From Flavisphingomonas formosensis (GTDB taxonomy: Bacteria; Pseudomonadota; Alphaproteobacteria; Sphingomonadales; Sphingomonadaceae), in assembly GCF_009755815.1 (NCBI RefSeq), contig NZ_WRPK01000001.1, forward strand, positions 372,001 to 436,000: 64,000 nucleotides of DNA, given 5' to 3'. The notes beneath the pieces were generated by a model, which was given only the letters and a program-made list of their open reading frames with translations, was not told the origin of the DNA and ran no database searches. Positions 53,479 to 61,815 of the stretch are shown piece by piece (position 1 is the first letter of the stretch; each line of letters starts with the position of its first letter). A program made the translations under genes and the position numbers.

Positions 53479-54597
53479 CTACTGGACGATGATTTCGGCG
53501 TGGAGGGCGCCTGCTGCCTTGATCGCCTGGAGGATGGCGATGGTGGAGCGGGTGCCGACGTGGGCGCGGTGCAGCGCCTGGACGAGATCGGCGACAGTGG
53601 TGCTCGGAAAGCGGACCACGGCGTCGTTGCGGGCTGATTCGGTCACATCGAGCTTGGTGTTGGTGACAACGAGGCTACGTGCCCCCGGCGCATAGCCGCC
53701 GAAGATATAGGGTTGCGAGGCCTGGTTATCGACGCTGACCGAGACTTTGATGTCACCCTGAGCGATCACGACGCTCGAGATCTGGACCGGGCCGCCCGCG
53801 ACAACGGTTCCCGACCGTTCGTTGATGACAATACGGGCAATCTCGTCAGGCTGGACATTGAGGCCTTCGATGCGGCTGATCAGCGAGACCGTGTCGAGCC
53901 CGGCAAGATTGCCGTCGATGACAACCTTGTCGGCGCTCCTGACACTTGCGATCCCTGTCCCGAACGCGCCGTTGATACCGGCGGCGACCCGGTTGGCGGT
54001 GGTGAAATCGGGATCGCGCAGCACGAAGGTCAGCCGGCGGTCGGGGCCTCCGACGCCAGATTCGACCGCGGTTTCGACCGTCGCCCCGCCCGGAAGGGTC
54101 CCCGACGTCGGATAGTTTTTCTGGCGCAGGTTGAGGCTGTCCTCGAAATTATAGCCGCCGACGACCAGCGCTCCCTGGGCCAGCGCATAGGGTTTCTGGT
54201 CGGGGCCCAGCAACGGCGTCATCAGCAGCGTGCCGCCGACGAGGCTGCGCGCGTCACCGATCGAGGTCACCGTCGCATCGAGGCGGTCGCCAATATTGGA
54301 ATCGGCCGGCAGTGTTGCCGTGACGATGACGACCGCGACGTTGCGGCTCTGGACCTGATCTGGAAGGATGGTGGCGCCCAGCCGGCTCAACACGTTGCTC
54401 AGCGCCTGCCGCGTCGCTCCGCTGCGCGGCGAATCGCCGGAGCCCGCGAGACCGGTCACAATGCCGTAACCCACCAGCGCATTGTCGCGCCAGCCTAGGA
54501 AGCGGCCGAGCTCCTTGATGCGCACCTCGCCGCCGGTCGCAAGAGCCGGCGGGGCAAGGCAGAGCAGGAGCAGCGATGCGAACAGGCGCAGGATCAT
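53479..54597 (-). CDS. flgI: FlgI, P-ring protein
   Basis: The protein has 372 residues. A Sec signal peptide (LFASLLLLCLAPPALA) is followed by the highly conserved FlgI start RIKELGRFLGWRDNALVGYG and GLAGSGDSPRSGATRQALSN. It forms the bushing in the peptidoglycan layer around the rod. It overlaps the flgH stop by 4 bases. Confidence 0.95.
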   Translation of the reverse strand: MILRLFASLLLLCLAPPALATGGEVRIKELGRFLGWRDNALVGYGIVTGLAGSGDSPRSGATRQALSNVLSRLGATILPDQVQSRNVAVVIVTATLPADSNIGDRLDATVTSIGDARSLVGGTLLMTPLLGPDQKPYALAQGALVVGGYNFEDSLNLRQKNYPTSGTLPGGATVETAVESGVGGPDRRLTFVLRDPDFTTANRVAAGINGAFGTGIASVRSADKVVIDGNLAGLDTVSLISRIEGLNVQPDEIARIVINERSGTVVAGGPVQISSVVIAQGDIKVSVSVDNQASQPYIFGGYAPGARSLVVTNTKLDVTESARNDAVVRFPSTTVADLVQALHRAHVGTRSTIAILQAIKAAGALHAEIIVQ

Positions 54598-55163
54598 AGA
54601 ATGCCGAGCCAGTTGAAGACCCGGGTTATGATACCTGGCTTGCCGCTCCGCGACACGAAGCCAGTTCCGTCATAGTCGATCATCGCATCCGCGAGCCGGG
54701 TGGAAAGGACCGCGTTCGATGCCGAGACGTCCGCCAGTCGGACACGACCGCGCACCTTGATATGCGTGCGTTCGCCGTTTATCCGCATCTCCTGCTGGCC
54801 GGCGACGATCAGGTCGCCGTTGGGCAGGACGGACTCGACCAGGGCGCTGATCTGCGCAACCATTTGGCCGGAGCGGCCGGTGGTGCCGTTCGCCTGCGAC
54901 GATCCCCCCATGTCGAGCCCGGCCGACTTGTCGAAATGGGGGCCGTGGACTGAGCCGCTCAGCGACGTTCCCTTGCGCGATCCCGTATTCGCGCTATTGG
55001 TCGCGGTCGCGCTCTCATAGACCAGGATGGTAATGGCGTCGCCGGGCTCGCGCGCGATGCGGTCCGACGCGAGCGCCGCCCAATTGCCGCGCGCATAGAG
55101 ATCCGTCGCGGTGGCGGGAGACGCCAGGGCCACGAGGAGGCACAGCCAGCCACGACGCTTCAT
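54594..55163 (-). CDS. flgH: FlgH, L-ring protein without lipobox
   Basis: The protein has 189 residues. The conserved core DAITILVYESATATNSANT, then LPNGDLIVAGQQEMRINGE and VRLADVSASNAVLSTRLAD, identifies FlgH. The N-terminus is a plain Sec signal ending PATA, with no Cys after the hydrophobic core; most FlgH are lipoproteins with an LxxC lipobox. Outer-membrane anchoring may therefore differ. It overlaps flgA and flgI by 4 bases each. Confidence 0.9.
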   Translation of the reverse strand: MKRRGWLCLLVALASPATATDLYARGNWAALASDRIAREPGDAITILVYESATATNSANTGSRKGTSLSGSVHGPHFDKSAGLDMGGSSQANGTTGRSGQMVAQISALVESVLPNGDLIVAGQQEMRINGERTHIKVRGRVRLADVSASNAVLSTRLADAMIDYDGTGFVSRSGKPGIITRVFNWLGIL

Positions 55164-55684
55164 CGCCGGGCCTCCCCATATCGCGCGGAAACAACCGAAC
55201 CGTCCTCAGTGCGAACGAAGAGGCGTTGGTGCGGCCGTGCGTCCTGCAGGGCCTCGACCACACGGCTCACCCGGACGACGCCGCTGTTTGAGACCAGCGT
55301 GAGCCGTTCGGTGCGATGCGCGCCGCTCGCTACGGGCGGGTCCCGGCGGCGTATCGAGGGTGCGGGTGAGCGCAATGTCACCCGCACCCTCGATACGCCG
55401 CCGGTGGATGCTGCGAGCCAGCAGGCAAGCGCTGGCATCTGCCCGCGGCCCCGAGCGGCGATCCAGCCGGATGCCAAGTCGAACTGCCGCTGGCGGCCCG
55501 GCAGGCGGAGAAGTGGGAGCGAGGCCGCTCGCTTCCGCAACGCGGTCGGCAGCGCTTCCAACTCGGCGACATCGCCGAAGCGCAGCACGGGCTGCTCGAC
55601 CGAGACGTTTTCATGGAAGTGGATGGGCGGCACTGCCGGGCAGGCGGCGGAACCGCTTGCCAGCGCCACCAGCAGGAGGGTCAT
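55160..55684 (-). CDS. flgA: FlgA, P-ring assembly chaperone
   Basis: The protein has 174 residues. A signal-like N-terminus (MTLLLVALASGSAAC) and a C-terminal SAF-like domain (RTERLTLVSNSGVVRVSRVV, then VRTEDGSVVSARYGE) fit FlgA. It is a periplasmic chaperone for FlgI. Divergence is high, but the position between flgG and flgH supports it. Confidence 0.8.
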   Translation of the reverse strand: MTLLLVALASGSAACPAVPPIHFHENVSVEQPVLRFGDVAELEALPTALRKRAASLPLLRLPGRQRQFDLASGWIAARGRGQMPALACWLAASTGGVSRVRVTLRSPAPSIRRRDPPVASGAHRTERLTLVSNSGVVRVSRVVEALQDARPHQRLFVRTEDGSVVSARYGEARR

Positions 55685-56454
55685 CGGCGCAGCCCGTTGA
55701 CCAGAGCCATCAACTGATCGCCAGCCTGCACCACCTGCGCATTGGCGGCATAGGCCCGCTGCAGGAGCAGGAGCGTCACCATCTCGTCTGACAGGCTGAC
55801 GTTAGCCTGTTCGAGGACGCCCTGACGGAAGACACCTGCTCCTTCGGAGCCTGGTTCGGCAGATTGCGCCTGATCGTCCTCGGCGATCTCATAGGTTCCG
55901 GCACCGCGATCGATGAGCTGATCGGAGTCGCGCACGGTGACCAAGTCGATCCGGCCGATCTCCCGTGCGCCGGTTTCGCCGTCGACCGTCGCGGACAGGA
56001 CGCCGTCCCGGCTGATGGAGAGATCGGTGGCTCCCGCCGGGACGGCGATCATCGCCCGTAGCGGCGTTCCGTCGGCTGTGGCCAGATAGCCATCGCCATT
56101 GACCTTGAGCGTGCCGCCCCGCCACAGCAGCATTTGGCCGGAGGGGCCCATCAGCTCGACGAAGCCCTCGCCGTCGATCGCCAGGTCCATGGCATTGCCG
56201 GTCTGGCGCAATTCTCCTTGCGTCCAAACGTGTGGGGTGGCCTGGACCGTCACCCCCTGGAGCGTGCCCGTCCGGTCGGACAGCGTGACGGGCAGGTCGT
56301 CCCGATCGCGCGGCGTCGCCATCAGGTCGGCGAAGCGCGCCGCCGAGCGCTTAAAGGCCGGCGTGTTGATATTGGCGATGTTGTTGGCAATCGTGTCGAG
56401 CGCGCGCTGCTGCGCGTCGAGCCCGGTCGCACCGATATAGAAAGCGCCGTTCAT
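55681..56454 (-). CDS. flgG: FlgG, distal rod protein
   Basis: The protein has 257 residues. FYIGATGLDAQQRALDTIAN...NIANINTPAFKRS is the N-terminal signature and QANVSLSDEMVTLLLLQRAY, then AANAQVVQAGDQLM, the C-terminal one; both are FlgG-specific. Length matches (about 260). It overlaps flgF and flgA by 4 bases. Confidence 0.9.
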   Translation of the reverse strand: MNGAFYIGATGLDAQQRALDTIANNIANINTPAFKRSAARFADLMATPRDRDDLPVTLSDRTGTLQGVTVQATPHVWTQGELRQTGNAMDLAIDGEGFVELMGPSGQMLLWRGGTLKVNGDGYLATADGTPLRAMIAVPAGATDLSISRDGVLSATVDGETGAREIGRIDLVTVRDSDQLIDRGAGTYEIAEDDQAQSAEPGSEGAGVFRQGVLEQANVSLSDEMVTLLLLQRAYAANAQVVQAGDQLMALVNGLRR

Positions 56455-57167
56455 GATTGCCCCGGATTGAAGCTCGTGATCGCCTGTTGAACCAGGTCGT
56501 CATAGGTCTGGACGAGGCGCTGGCCGGCCTCCGCCGAACGCATCACCTGCATCAGGGCCAGCATCTCGCCTGCCTGCGAGACGTTGGAAGCCTCGACCAT
56601 GCCTTGCCGAACGACCGGACTGGCCACCTCCTGCAGCTCCGCCGTTTCGACTAAGAAACGCGCGCTTCCGGCTGGCCGCAAGGCTGCCGGGTTTGCGACA
56701 TCCATGACCATGATGCGACCGATTGAACGGCCGGACTGGCTGATCGAACCGTCCGGAGAGACCAGGACTTCACCCTGTGCGAGCACCGCATCGCCGTGAT
56801 CGGTCTGGAGGATATCGCCATTTGCGGTCAACAGTCGCCCGAGATCGTCACGATGGAATTGCCCGGCGCGGGTCAGATACTGTGCATCATCCTTTCGCAC
56901 GACGAAATAGCCGTTGCCGGCAAGAGCCAAATCCAGCGGGCTGCCGCTCTCGATCAGCTTGCCCCTGGTCGCGTGAGTCGGGAATAAGGCCTCGCTGGTG
57001 TCGGCATTGGCCGAGCTCTCGGGGTCGTCGACGGTGACGAGCCGCGCGAACGAGCCGACCGACCGATAGCCCGGCGTGGCAAGGTTCGCCATGTTCTGGG
57101 CAATGACCGCCGCGCGCTCTTCCGCACGCGCGAGGAGCGTGCCCCCGATGTGAATGATGCCTCCCAT
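56451..57167 (-). CDS. flgF: FlgF, proximal rod protein
   Basis: The protein has 238 residues. The N-terminal AAVIAQNMANLATPGYRSVG motif, DLALAGNGYFVVRKDDAQYL and C-terminal NVSQAGEMLALMQVMRSAE show a rod protein of the FlgF group. It begins at ATG 57167 (GGAAAA upstream); the frame extends further, without a good start. An 89-bp gap separates it from flhA, the largest gap in the flagellar operon, so an internal promoter is possible here. Confidence 0.85.
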   Translation of the reverse strand: MGGIIHIGGTLLARAEERAAVIAQNMANLATPGYRSVGSFARLVTVDDPESSANADTSEALFPTHATRGKLIESGSPLDLALAGNGYFVVRKDDAQYLTRAGQFHRDDLGRLLTANGDILQTDHGDAVLAQGEVLVSPDGSISQSGRSIGRIMVMDVANPAALRPAGSARFLVETAELQEVASPVVRQGMVEASNVSQAGEMLALMQVMRSAEAGQRLVQTYDDLVQQAITSFNPGQS

Positions 57168-57256
57168 GGCTTTTCCGAATATGTACGGTCGATGAACATT
57201 GCAACGGGGGCGAAGCACGGCTCACCGCAAATATGCTCAGTTGCATTCAAATCGGA

Positions 57257-59290
57257 TCAGTCGATTTTAAGAACAGAAAAAGATGCCAGATCAACCGTAT
57301 GCGGGACCTCGCTGACCGACAGGATGGCGAGCCGTGGCACGCTGCGGCGGGTGAACGTCTTCAGGTGACGGCGTATCTCAGGGCTGCAGAGCAGCACCGG
57401 AGCGAGGCTCTGCCGAATCATCGTCTCGACCATCGGAATCAGCTTGCGGATCAACTGGTCGGCGAGTCGGGGATCGAGCAGGAAGCCGGCGCCTTCGCTG
57501 CGGCGAAGGCTTTCGGCAATCTGCCCTTCGGTGCGCGGGTCGAGGCTCAGCACCGCCAGCTGGTCATGGTTGCCACGCAGCGTATCGCAGATGCTGTAGC
57601 TCAGCCGCTGCCGGACCAGCTCGGTGAGCTCGGCCGGATCTTTCGCTGCGCGTCCACAGTCGACGAGGGTTTCCGTGATGAGGTCCATGTTGCGGATCGA
57701 GACCTCCTCGGCGAGGAGGTTTTGCAGAACGCGCTGGACGTCGGATACGGTCATGATCGCGGGAACGAGTTCTTCGATCAGTCCGGGTTGCCGTGCGCGC
57801 ACGCCTTCCAGCAGCGCGAGGACGTCGGCGCGCGTGAGAAGCATCGCCGCCTCGCGGCGGAGAGTCTCACCGAGATGCGTCATCAGCACCGTGACCGGAT
57901 CGATCAGCGTGTAGCCGTCGCTGCGGGCCTGCTCGTAGTGGCTTTCCTCTATCCATGCCGCGGGCAGGCCAAAAGCTGGATCACGCGTTTCGACGCCGGG
58001 CAAGGCGCGCCTGTTTCCTTCGGCGGGCTGGATTGCGAGCATCTGGTCGGGATGGAGCTCGCCTTGGCCGTGGCGCACTCCGAACAGGGCGATCTCATAA
58101 TGCAGCGGCTTGAGGCCGCTGCCGTCCTGGAAGACCACCGACGGGAAAGCGAAGCCGGAAAGCTGCTCCTGCTGGCTACGCAGGGTAGCGATCCGCTCGG
58201 AAAGGAGCGGCTTGATCGCGACCCACTGCTGGCCGAGCTCCTTGCCGAGCCGGACCTCGACGGGGAGCACCGGTGCACCGGCTTGGGACTCGGCCGCATC
58301 GGCTGCGGCTTCGAACAGGCCTTGGCCATCCTCCTCCGCGCGCTGGCGCCGCCGGACTGCGAAGAAGGATGCTGTCGCCAGCATGGCGATCAGGATGATC
58401 GGCCACTTGGGCATACCGGGCATGGCGAGCAGCAGCAGCAACGCGGCGAGGACGATCAGCGGAATCTTCGGCACGGAGGTCAGCTGGCTGAACACTTCCG
58501 TGCTGAGCTGCCGATCGGCGGAAGAGCGGGTGACGATGATGCCGGTCGCGACCGAGATGACCAGGGCCGGGACCTGAGTGACGATGCCGTCGCCGATCGT
58601 GAGCAGGGTAAAGGTCTGGAGCGCCGCGCTCCAGTCCATGCCCATCTGGGCGACGCCGACGATCCAGCCGGCGATGATGTCGATCAGCAGGATGATGATT
58701 CCGGCGATGGCGTCGCCCTTCACGAACTTGGATGCGCCGTCCATCGCGCCGTAGAAGGCGGCTTCCTTCTCGAGATCCTTGCGCCGGCGCTTCGCCTCGT
58801 TCTGGTCGATGAGACCCATGTTGAGGTCGGCGTCGATGCTCATCTGCTGGCCCGGCACCGAGTCCAGCACGAAGCGAGCCGCGACTTCCGAGACGCGCTG
58901 CGCGCCGGAGGTGACCACCACATATTGGACGACGACGAGGATGAAGAAGACCACCAGGCCGATCACGAAATTGCCCTGCACGGCGAAGGAGCCGATCGCG
59001 CCGATCACCTCGCCGGCATTGGCTCCGGTCAGGATGAGCCGCGTCGCAGCGACGTTCAGCGACAGCCGAAACAGCGTCGCGACGAGAAGCAGCGAGGGAA
59101 AGGTCGAGAAGGCCACCGGCCGCACGACGTAGAAGGTGAGCAGGAGGATCGTCAGGCCGAATGCGAAGTTCACGATGATCAGCAGATCGAGCAGCGCCGG
59201 CGGAATTGGCGAGAAGAGGATGAGCAGGATCGCGATGACCCCACACACCAGGACAAGATCCTGATTCCTGCCGAACACGGACTTCAACAC
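57257..59290 (-). CDS. flhA: FlhA, export gate nonameric ring protein
   Basis: The protein is about 677 residues. N-terminal membrane helices are followed by the FHIPEP block (VVRPVAFSTFPSLLLVATLF, then RLSLNVAATRLIL) and QYVVVTSGAQRVSEVAARFV with FVLDSVPGQQMSIDADLN. The C-terminal cytoplasmic domain binds chaperones. The start is probably GTG 59290 with AGGAAGG upstream; GTG 59302 is the alternative. It is encoded directly after flhB. Confidence 0.93.
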   Translation of the reverse strand: MLKSVFGRNQDLVLVCGVIAILLILFSPIPPALLDLLIIVNFAFGLTILLLTFYVVRPVAFSTFPSLLLVATLFRLSLNVAATRLILTGANAGEVIGAIGSFAVQGNFVIGLVVFFILVVVQYVVVTSGAQRVSEVAARFVLDSVPGQQMSIDADLNMGLIDQNEAKRRRKDLEKEAAFYGAMDGASKFVKGDAIAGIIILLIDIIAGWIVGVAQMGMDWSAALQTFTLLTIGDGIVTQVPALVISVATGIIVTRSSADRQLSTEVFSQLTSVPKIPLIVLAALLLLLAMPGMPKWPIILIAMLATASFFAVRRRQRAEEDGQGLFEAAADAAESQAGAPVLPVEVRLGKELGQQWVAIKPLLSERIATLRSQQEQLSGFAFPSVVFQDGSGLKPLHYEIALFGVRHGQGELHPDQMLAIQPAEGNRRALPGVETRDPAFGLPAAWIEESHYEQARSDGYTLIDPVTVLMTHLGETLRREAAMLLTRADVLALLEGVRARQPGLIEELVPAIMTVSDVQRVLQNLLAEEVSIRNMDLITETLVDCGRAAKDPAELTELVRQRLSYSICDTLRGNHDQLAVLSLDPRTEGQIAESLRRSEGAGFLLDPRLADQLIRKLIPMVETMIRQSLAPVLLCSPEIRRHLKTFTRRSVPRLAILSVSEVPHTVDLASFSVLKID

Positions 59291-59306
59291 GCCTTGGTCC
59301 ACCTTC

Positions 59307-60356
59307 CTAGAAACGACCCTGCTTCTGCAGTCGGTTGTAGACTGCGGCCACCGGCCGGAAATTGGCTTCCGGTATCGGCCGGCCGAGCGCACTGCCCTTG
59401 AGCAGCGCCCGGGCGAGTTCCCGGTCTTCCACGACCGGAATTCCGTAGAGAAACGCAAGGCGCTTCAGGCGAAGCGCCAAGCGATCCGTCCCGAGCGATA
59501 CCACCTGCGGCGCGGCCATCTGCCGCGGATCGTACCGCAGGGCCACGGCGACGTGGCGCGGATTGACGATCAGCACGTCCGCGTCCCGAATCGCGCGCAA
59601 GCTAGTGCTCATCTTGACGAACTCCGCATGGAGTTGCTTGCGCTTCTGCTTGAGCCGCGGCTCGCCTTCCCGGTCGCGCGCTTCGCGTTTGACCTCGCGC
59701 CGGCTCATCCGCATGCGCTTTGCGAAGGCGCGGCGGTTGATGATCTGGTCGAGAACGGCGAAGAAGATGGCAGTCAGCGCGAAAGCGGCGAGCAGCCTGA
59801 GGCCGGTTCGCGCAAGCAGCAGGCCGAGGCCGAGAGCCTCGTCGGCGCGATTTCTGACGGCCCATCGAATAACCAACCATCCGACCAGCGCATAGACGAA
59901 CAGCTTCAGGGCGTTCTTGGCGGTTTCGATGAGCAGCTTGAACGTGAACAGCCGTTTCAATCCCTGGATCGGATTGAGCCGGTTGAAGTCGGGCTTCAAC
60001 GGCTGCGAGGAGAAGACGATGCCGGTCTGGAGTATCTCGAACAGCAGCACGACCAGCAGAACGGCGCCAGCCAGCGCGGCTACGGGGCGCCAGATCATCT
60101 GGACGAGCATTCCCGCCGCCGCGGCCGCCGCGTGGGGATCGTCGGCAAGGCCGGGGGCGCTGACAAGCGCTCGTCGCATCATCTCGCTGAGCGATGCCCA
60201 CAGGGCGGGGCCGGTCATCCACATATAAGCGAGGAAGGTGGCGAGGCCGGTGAGGAAGCCGAGGTCCATGCCCCGCGCGACCGTACCTTTGCGGCGCGCC
60301 TGGTCGAGCTTGAAGGGGGTCGCAGCCTCGGATTTGTCCTGTTCGGTCTCTTCCAT
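59307..60356 (-). CDS. flhB: FlhB, export switch protein with variant NPRH site
   Basis: The protein has 349 residues. The N-terminus DKSEAATPFKLDQARRKGTV is typical, with four membrane helices and a C-terminal domain with RMSRREVKREARDREGEPRL. The autocleavage site, NPTH in most FlhB/YscU, reads N265-P-R-H here (LIVNPRHVAVALRYDP). Asn and Pro, which carry the cleavage chemistry, are kept; Thr is replaced by Arg. It follows fliR by 3 bp. Confidence 0.93.
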   Translation of the reverse strand: MEETEQDKSEAATPFKLDQARRKGTVARGMDLGFLTGLATFLAYMWMTGPALWASLSEMMRRALVSAPGLADDPHAAAAAAGMLVQMIWRPVAALAGAVLLVVLLFEILQTGIVFSSQPLKPDFNRLNPIQGLKRLFTFKLLIETAKNALKLFVYALVGWLVIRWAVRNRADEALGLGLLLARTGLRLLAAFALTAIFFAVLDQIINRRAFAKRMRMSRREVKREARDREGEPRLKQKRKQLHAEFVKMSTSLRAIRDADVLIVNPRHVAVALRYDPRQMAAPQVVSLGTDRLALRLKRLAFLYGIPVVEDRELARALLKGSALGRPIPEANFRPVAAVYNRLQKQGRF

Positions 60357-60359
60357 CGG

Positions 60360-61121
60360 TCAGATCAATCGCGGCAGCGTTTCGAGGGCGATGGCGAGCA
60401 TGCGGGCGAGGAGCGCGGCGCTGAGGCCGAAAACCAGAGGGAGCACTGCCAGCAGGGCAAGTGTCTTCACCTGGAAACCGAGCACCAGCACGTTCATCTG
60501 AGGCACCGTCCGAGCAAGCAGGGCGATCACAACGTCGATCAGAAAGAGCGCAAGCGCGGCCGCTCCGGCGAAACCGAAGGCAATCAGCGAAACAGTCGAA
60601 AGGAGACCGGCGAGCCGGTCGGTTGGATCGGCCATGACCCAATTGCCGAGCGGGACTGCGTCGAGCGATGCGACGATGAGTCTGAGCAACTCGAGATGGC
60701 CGTCCGTCGCGAAGAACACCGCTCCAGCTGCATAGGCAAACAGCGTGCCGACGAGCGGCGTTTGCGTTCTCGTGGTCGGGTCGACCAGCACGGCTAGCCC
60801 GAAGCCGGCCTGGATATCGATCGTGCGGCCGGCGAGGTAGAGCGCGGCAAAGACCAGCTGAAAGGCGAGCGCGAAGAGGCCGCCGAGCAGAAGTTCGCGG
60901 GCCGATCCAAGGAGCAGGCTTGCAAGCGAAAGATCCCGGACCAATGCCGTTGTCGGCATCGCCGCTGTGGTCGCCGCCGCCAGTCCGAGCGCGAGCAGCA
61001 GGCGGACGAGCAGCGGCGCGCGGACCAGGGAGAATGGCGGTCCCCAGGCGAAGGTCGGCGCGATGCGGAGGCTAAGCAGCAGGCAGGACGCCAGCCAGGC
61101 AGAGATGGCGGTCGCAGGCAC
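60360..61121 (-). CDS. fliR: FliR, export gate protein
   Basis: This 253-residue protein is almost entirely hydrophobic, with about six membrane segments. Typical FliR features include LRIAPTFAWGPPFSLVRAPL near the N-terminus and GRTIDIQAGFGLAVLVDPTT, followed by RTQTPLVGTLF. It forms the FliPQR gate. It lies between fliQ and flhB with 3-6 bp gaps. Confidence 0.92.
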   Translation of the reverse strand: MPATAISAWLASCLLLSLRIAPTFAWGPPFSLVRAPLLVRLLLALGLAAATTAAMPTTALVRDLSLASLLLGSARELLLGGLFALAFQLVFAALYLAGRTIDIQAGFGLAVLVDPTTRTQTPLVGTLFAYAAGAVFFATDGHLELLRLIVASLDAVPLGNWVMADPTDRLAGLLSTVSLIAFGFAGAAALALFLIDVVIALLARTVPQMNVLVLGFQVKTLALLAVLPLVFGLSAALLARMLAIALETLPRLI

Positions 61122-61127
61122 GATTGG

Positions 61128-61394
61128 TTAGCCAAGCTGTGGGATGAGTGCGATCATGGTGATGGCGAATTGGGTGAGGCGGGCCAGTAGCCAGGGGCCC
61201 AGCAAAGCGAGCATTAGTGCGCATACGAACAGCTTGGGTACATAGCTGAGGGTCATTTCCTGCAGCTGCGTCGCAACCTGCAGCACGCTGATGACGAGGC
61301 CGGTTACGAGCGCAGCAATCAGAATCGGTCCGGAAATGACAAGGCTGTTCCACAACAGCGCATTCATCAGGCCGAGAGCCTTGTCACCATCCAC
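61128..61394 (-). CDS. fliQ: FliQ, export gate protein
   Basis: The protein has 88 residues and two membrane helices: NSLVISGPILIAALVTGLVI and LFVCALMLALLGPWLL, separated by the conserved ATQLQEMTLSYVPK loop. GTG 61394 gives the standard FliQ length, with GGGGAA upstream. It is the first gene of the long flagellar operon. Confidence 0.92.
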   Translation of the reverse strand: MDGDKALGLMNALLWNSLVISGPILIAALVTGLVISVLQVATQLQEMTLSYVPKLFVCALMLALLGPWLLARLTQFAITMIALIPQLG

Positions 61395-61432
61395 CGAATT
61401 TCCCCTGTGCCCCAACTCCAGCATAGAGCCAC

Positions 61433-61447
61433 GCGAGGCAGATGCCA
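61433..61447 (-). promoter_or_regulatory. Sigma-54-like promoter upstream of fliQ
   Basis: On the minus strand TGGCATCTGCCTCGC keeps the GG and GC pairs of the -24/-12 element at the exact 10-base spacing and the TGGCA box. The -12 end is about 40 bases before the fliQ start. Sigma-54 control of early flagellar operons is common in proteobacteria. No activator gene (FleQ/FlbD type) is in the window. Confidence 0.45.
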
Positions 61448-61815
61448 ATGTGATCGTGTTGAACATCGCACCGTAACAATCTGCAGCTGGAACAGATCGT
61501 CCGGGTGAGATGACGTTTTCCGCTTTGTTCGGAGCACAGTTGCTATCCTGGATCGCCCTGCCAAAGCGCAAGTGAAAAATCACCTAAACGGAGGCCTTCG
61601 GTCTGAGTGTTTTTGCGACACACACCTTTGGATTCCGGAAGCGCAGGAGCGGGTCTGATGGTAAGCCGGAGGTGTAGCGGCGCCAATCTGGGTAAGCGGC
61701 TTGTCCAGTCATCGTTCGCTGTCAGCTAAGCAGCTGAACGACTGGCATTGGGTCGCGTTGAGGCTGCCGGTCGTCAAGCAGGAGGCAGATGTACAGCTAT
61801 CTGGCTGAAGCGAGC
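61448..61815. other. Intergenic between fliQ promoter and integrase
   Basis: These ~370 bp have no supported gene; short frames only. Upstream activator sites for the flagellar promoter would be expected here, but none can be recognised by eye. Confidence 0.4.

Noticed and set aside
57233-59401. 722-codon plus-strand frame opposite flhA
   Set aside because: His/Asp/Gln-rich antisense translation without motif; flhA on the other strand is clearly real.
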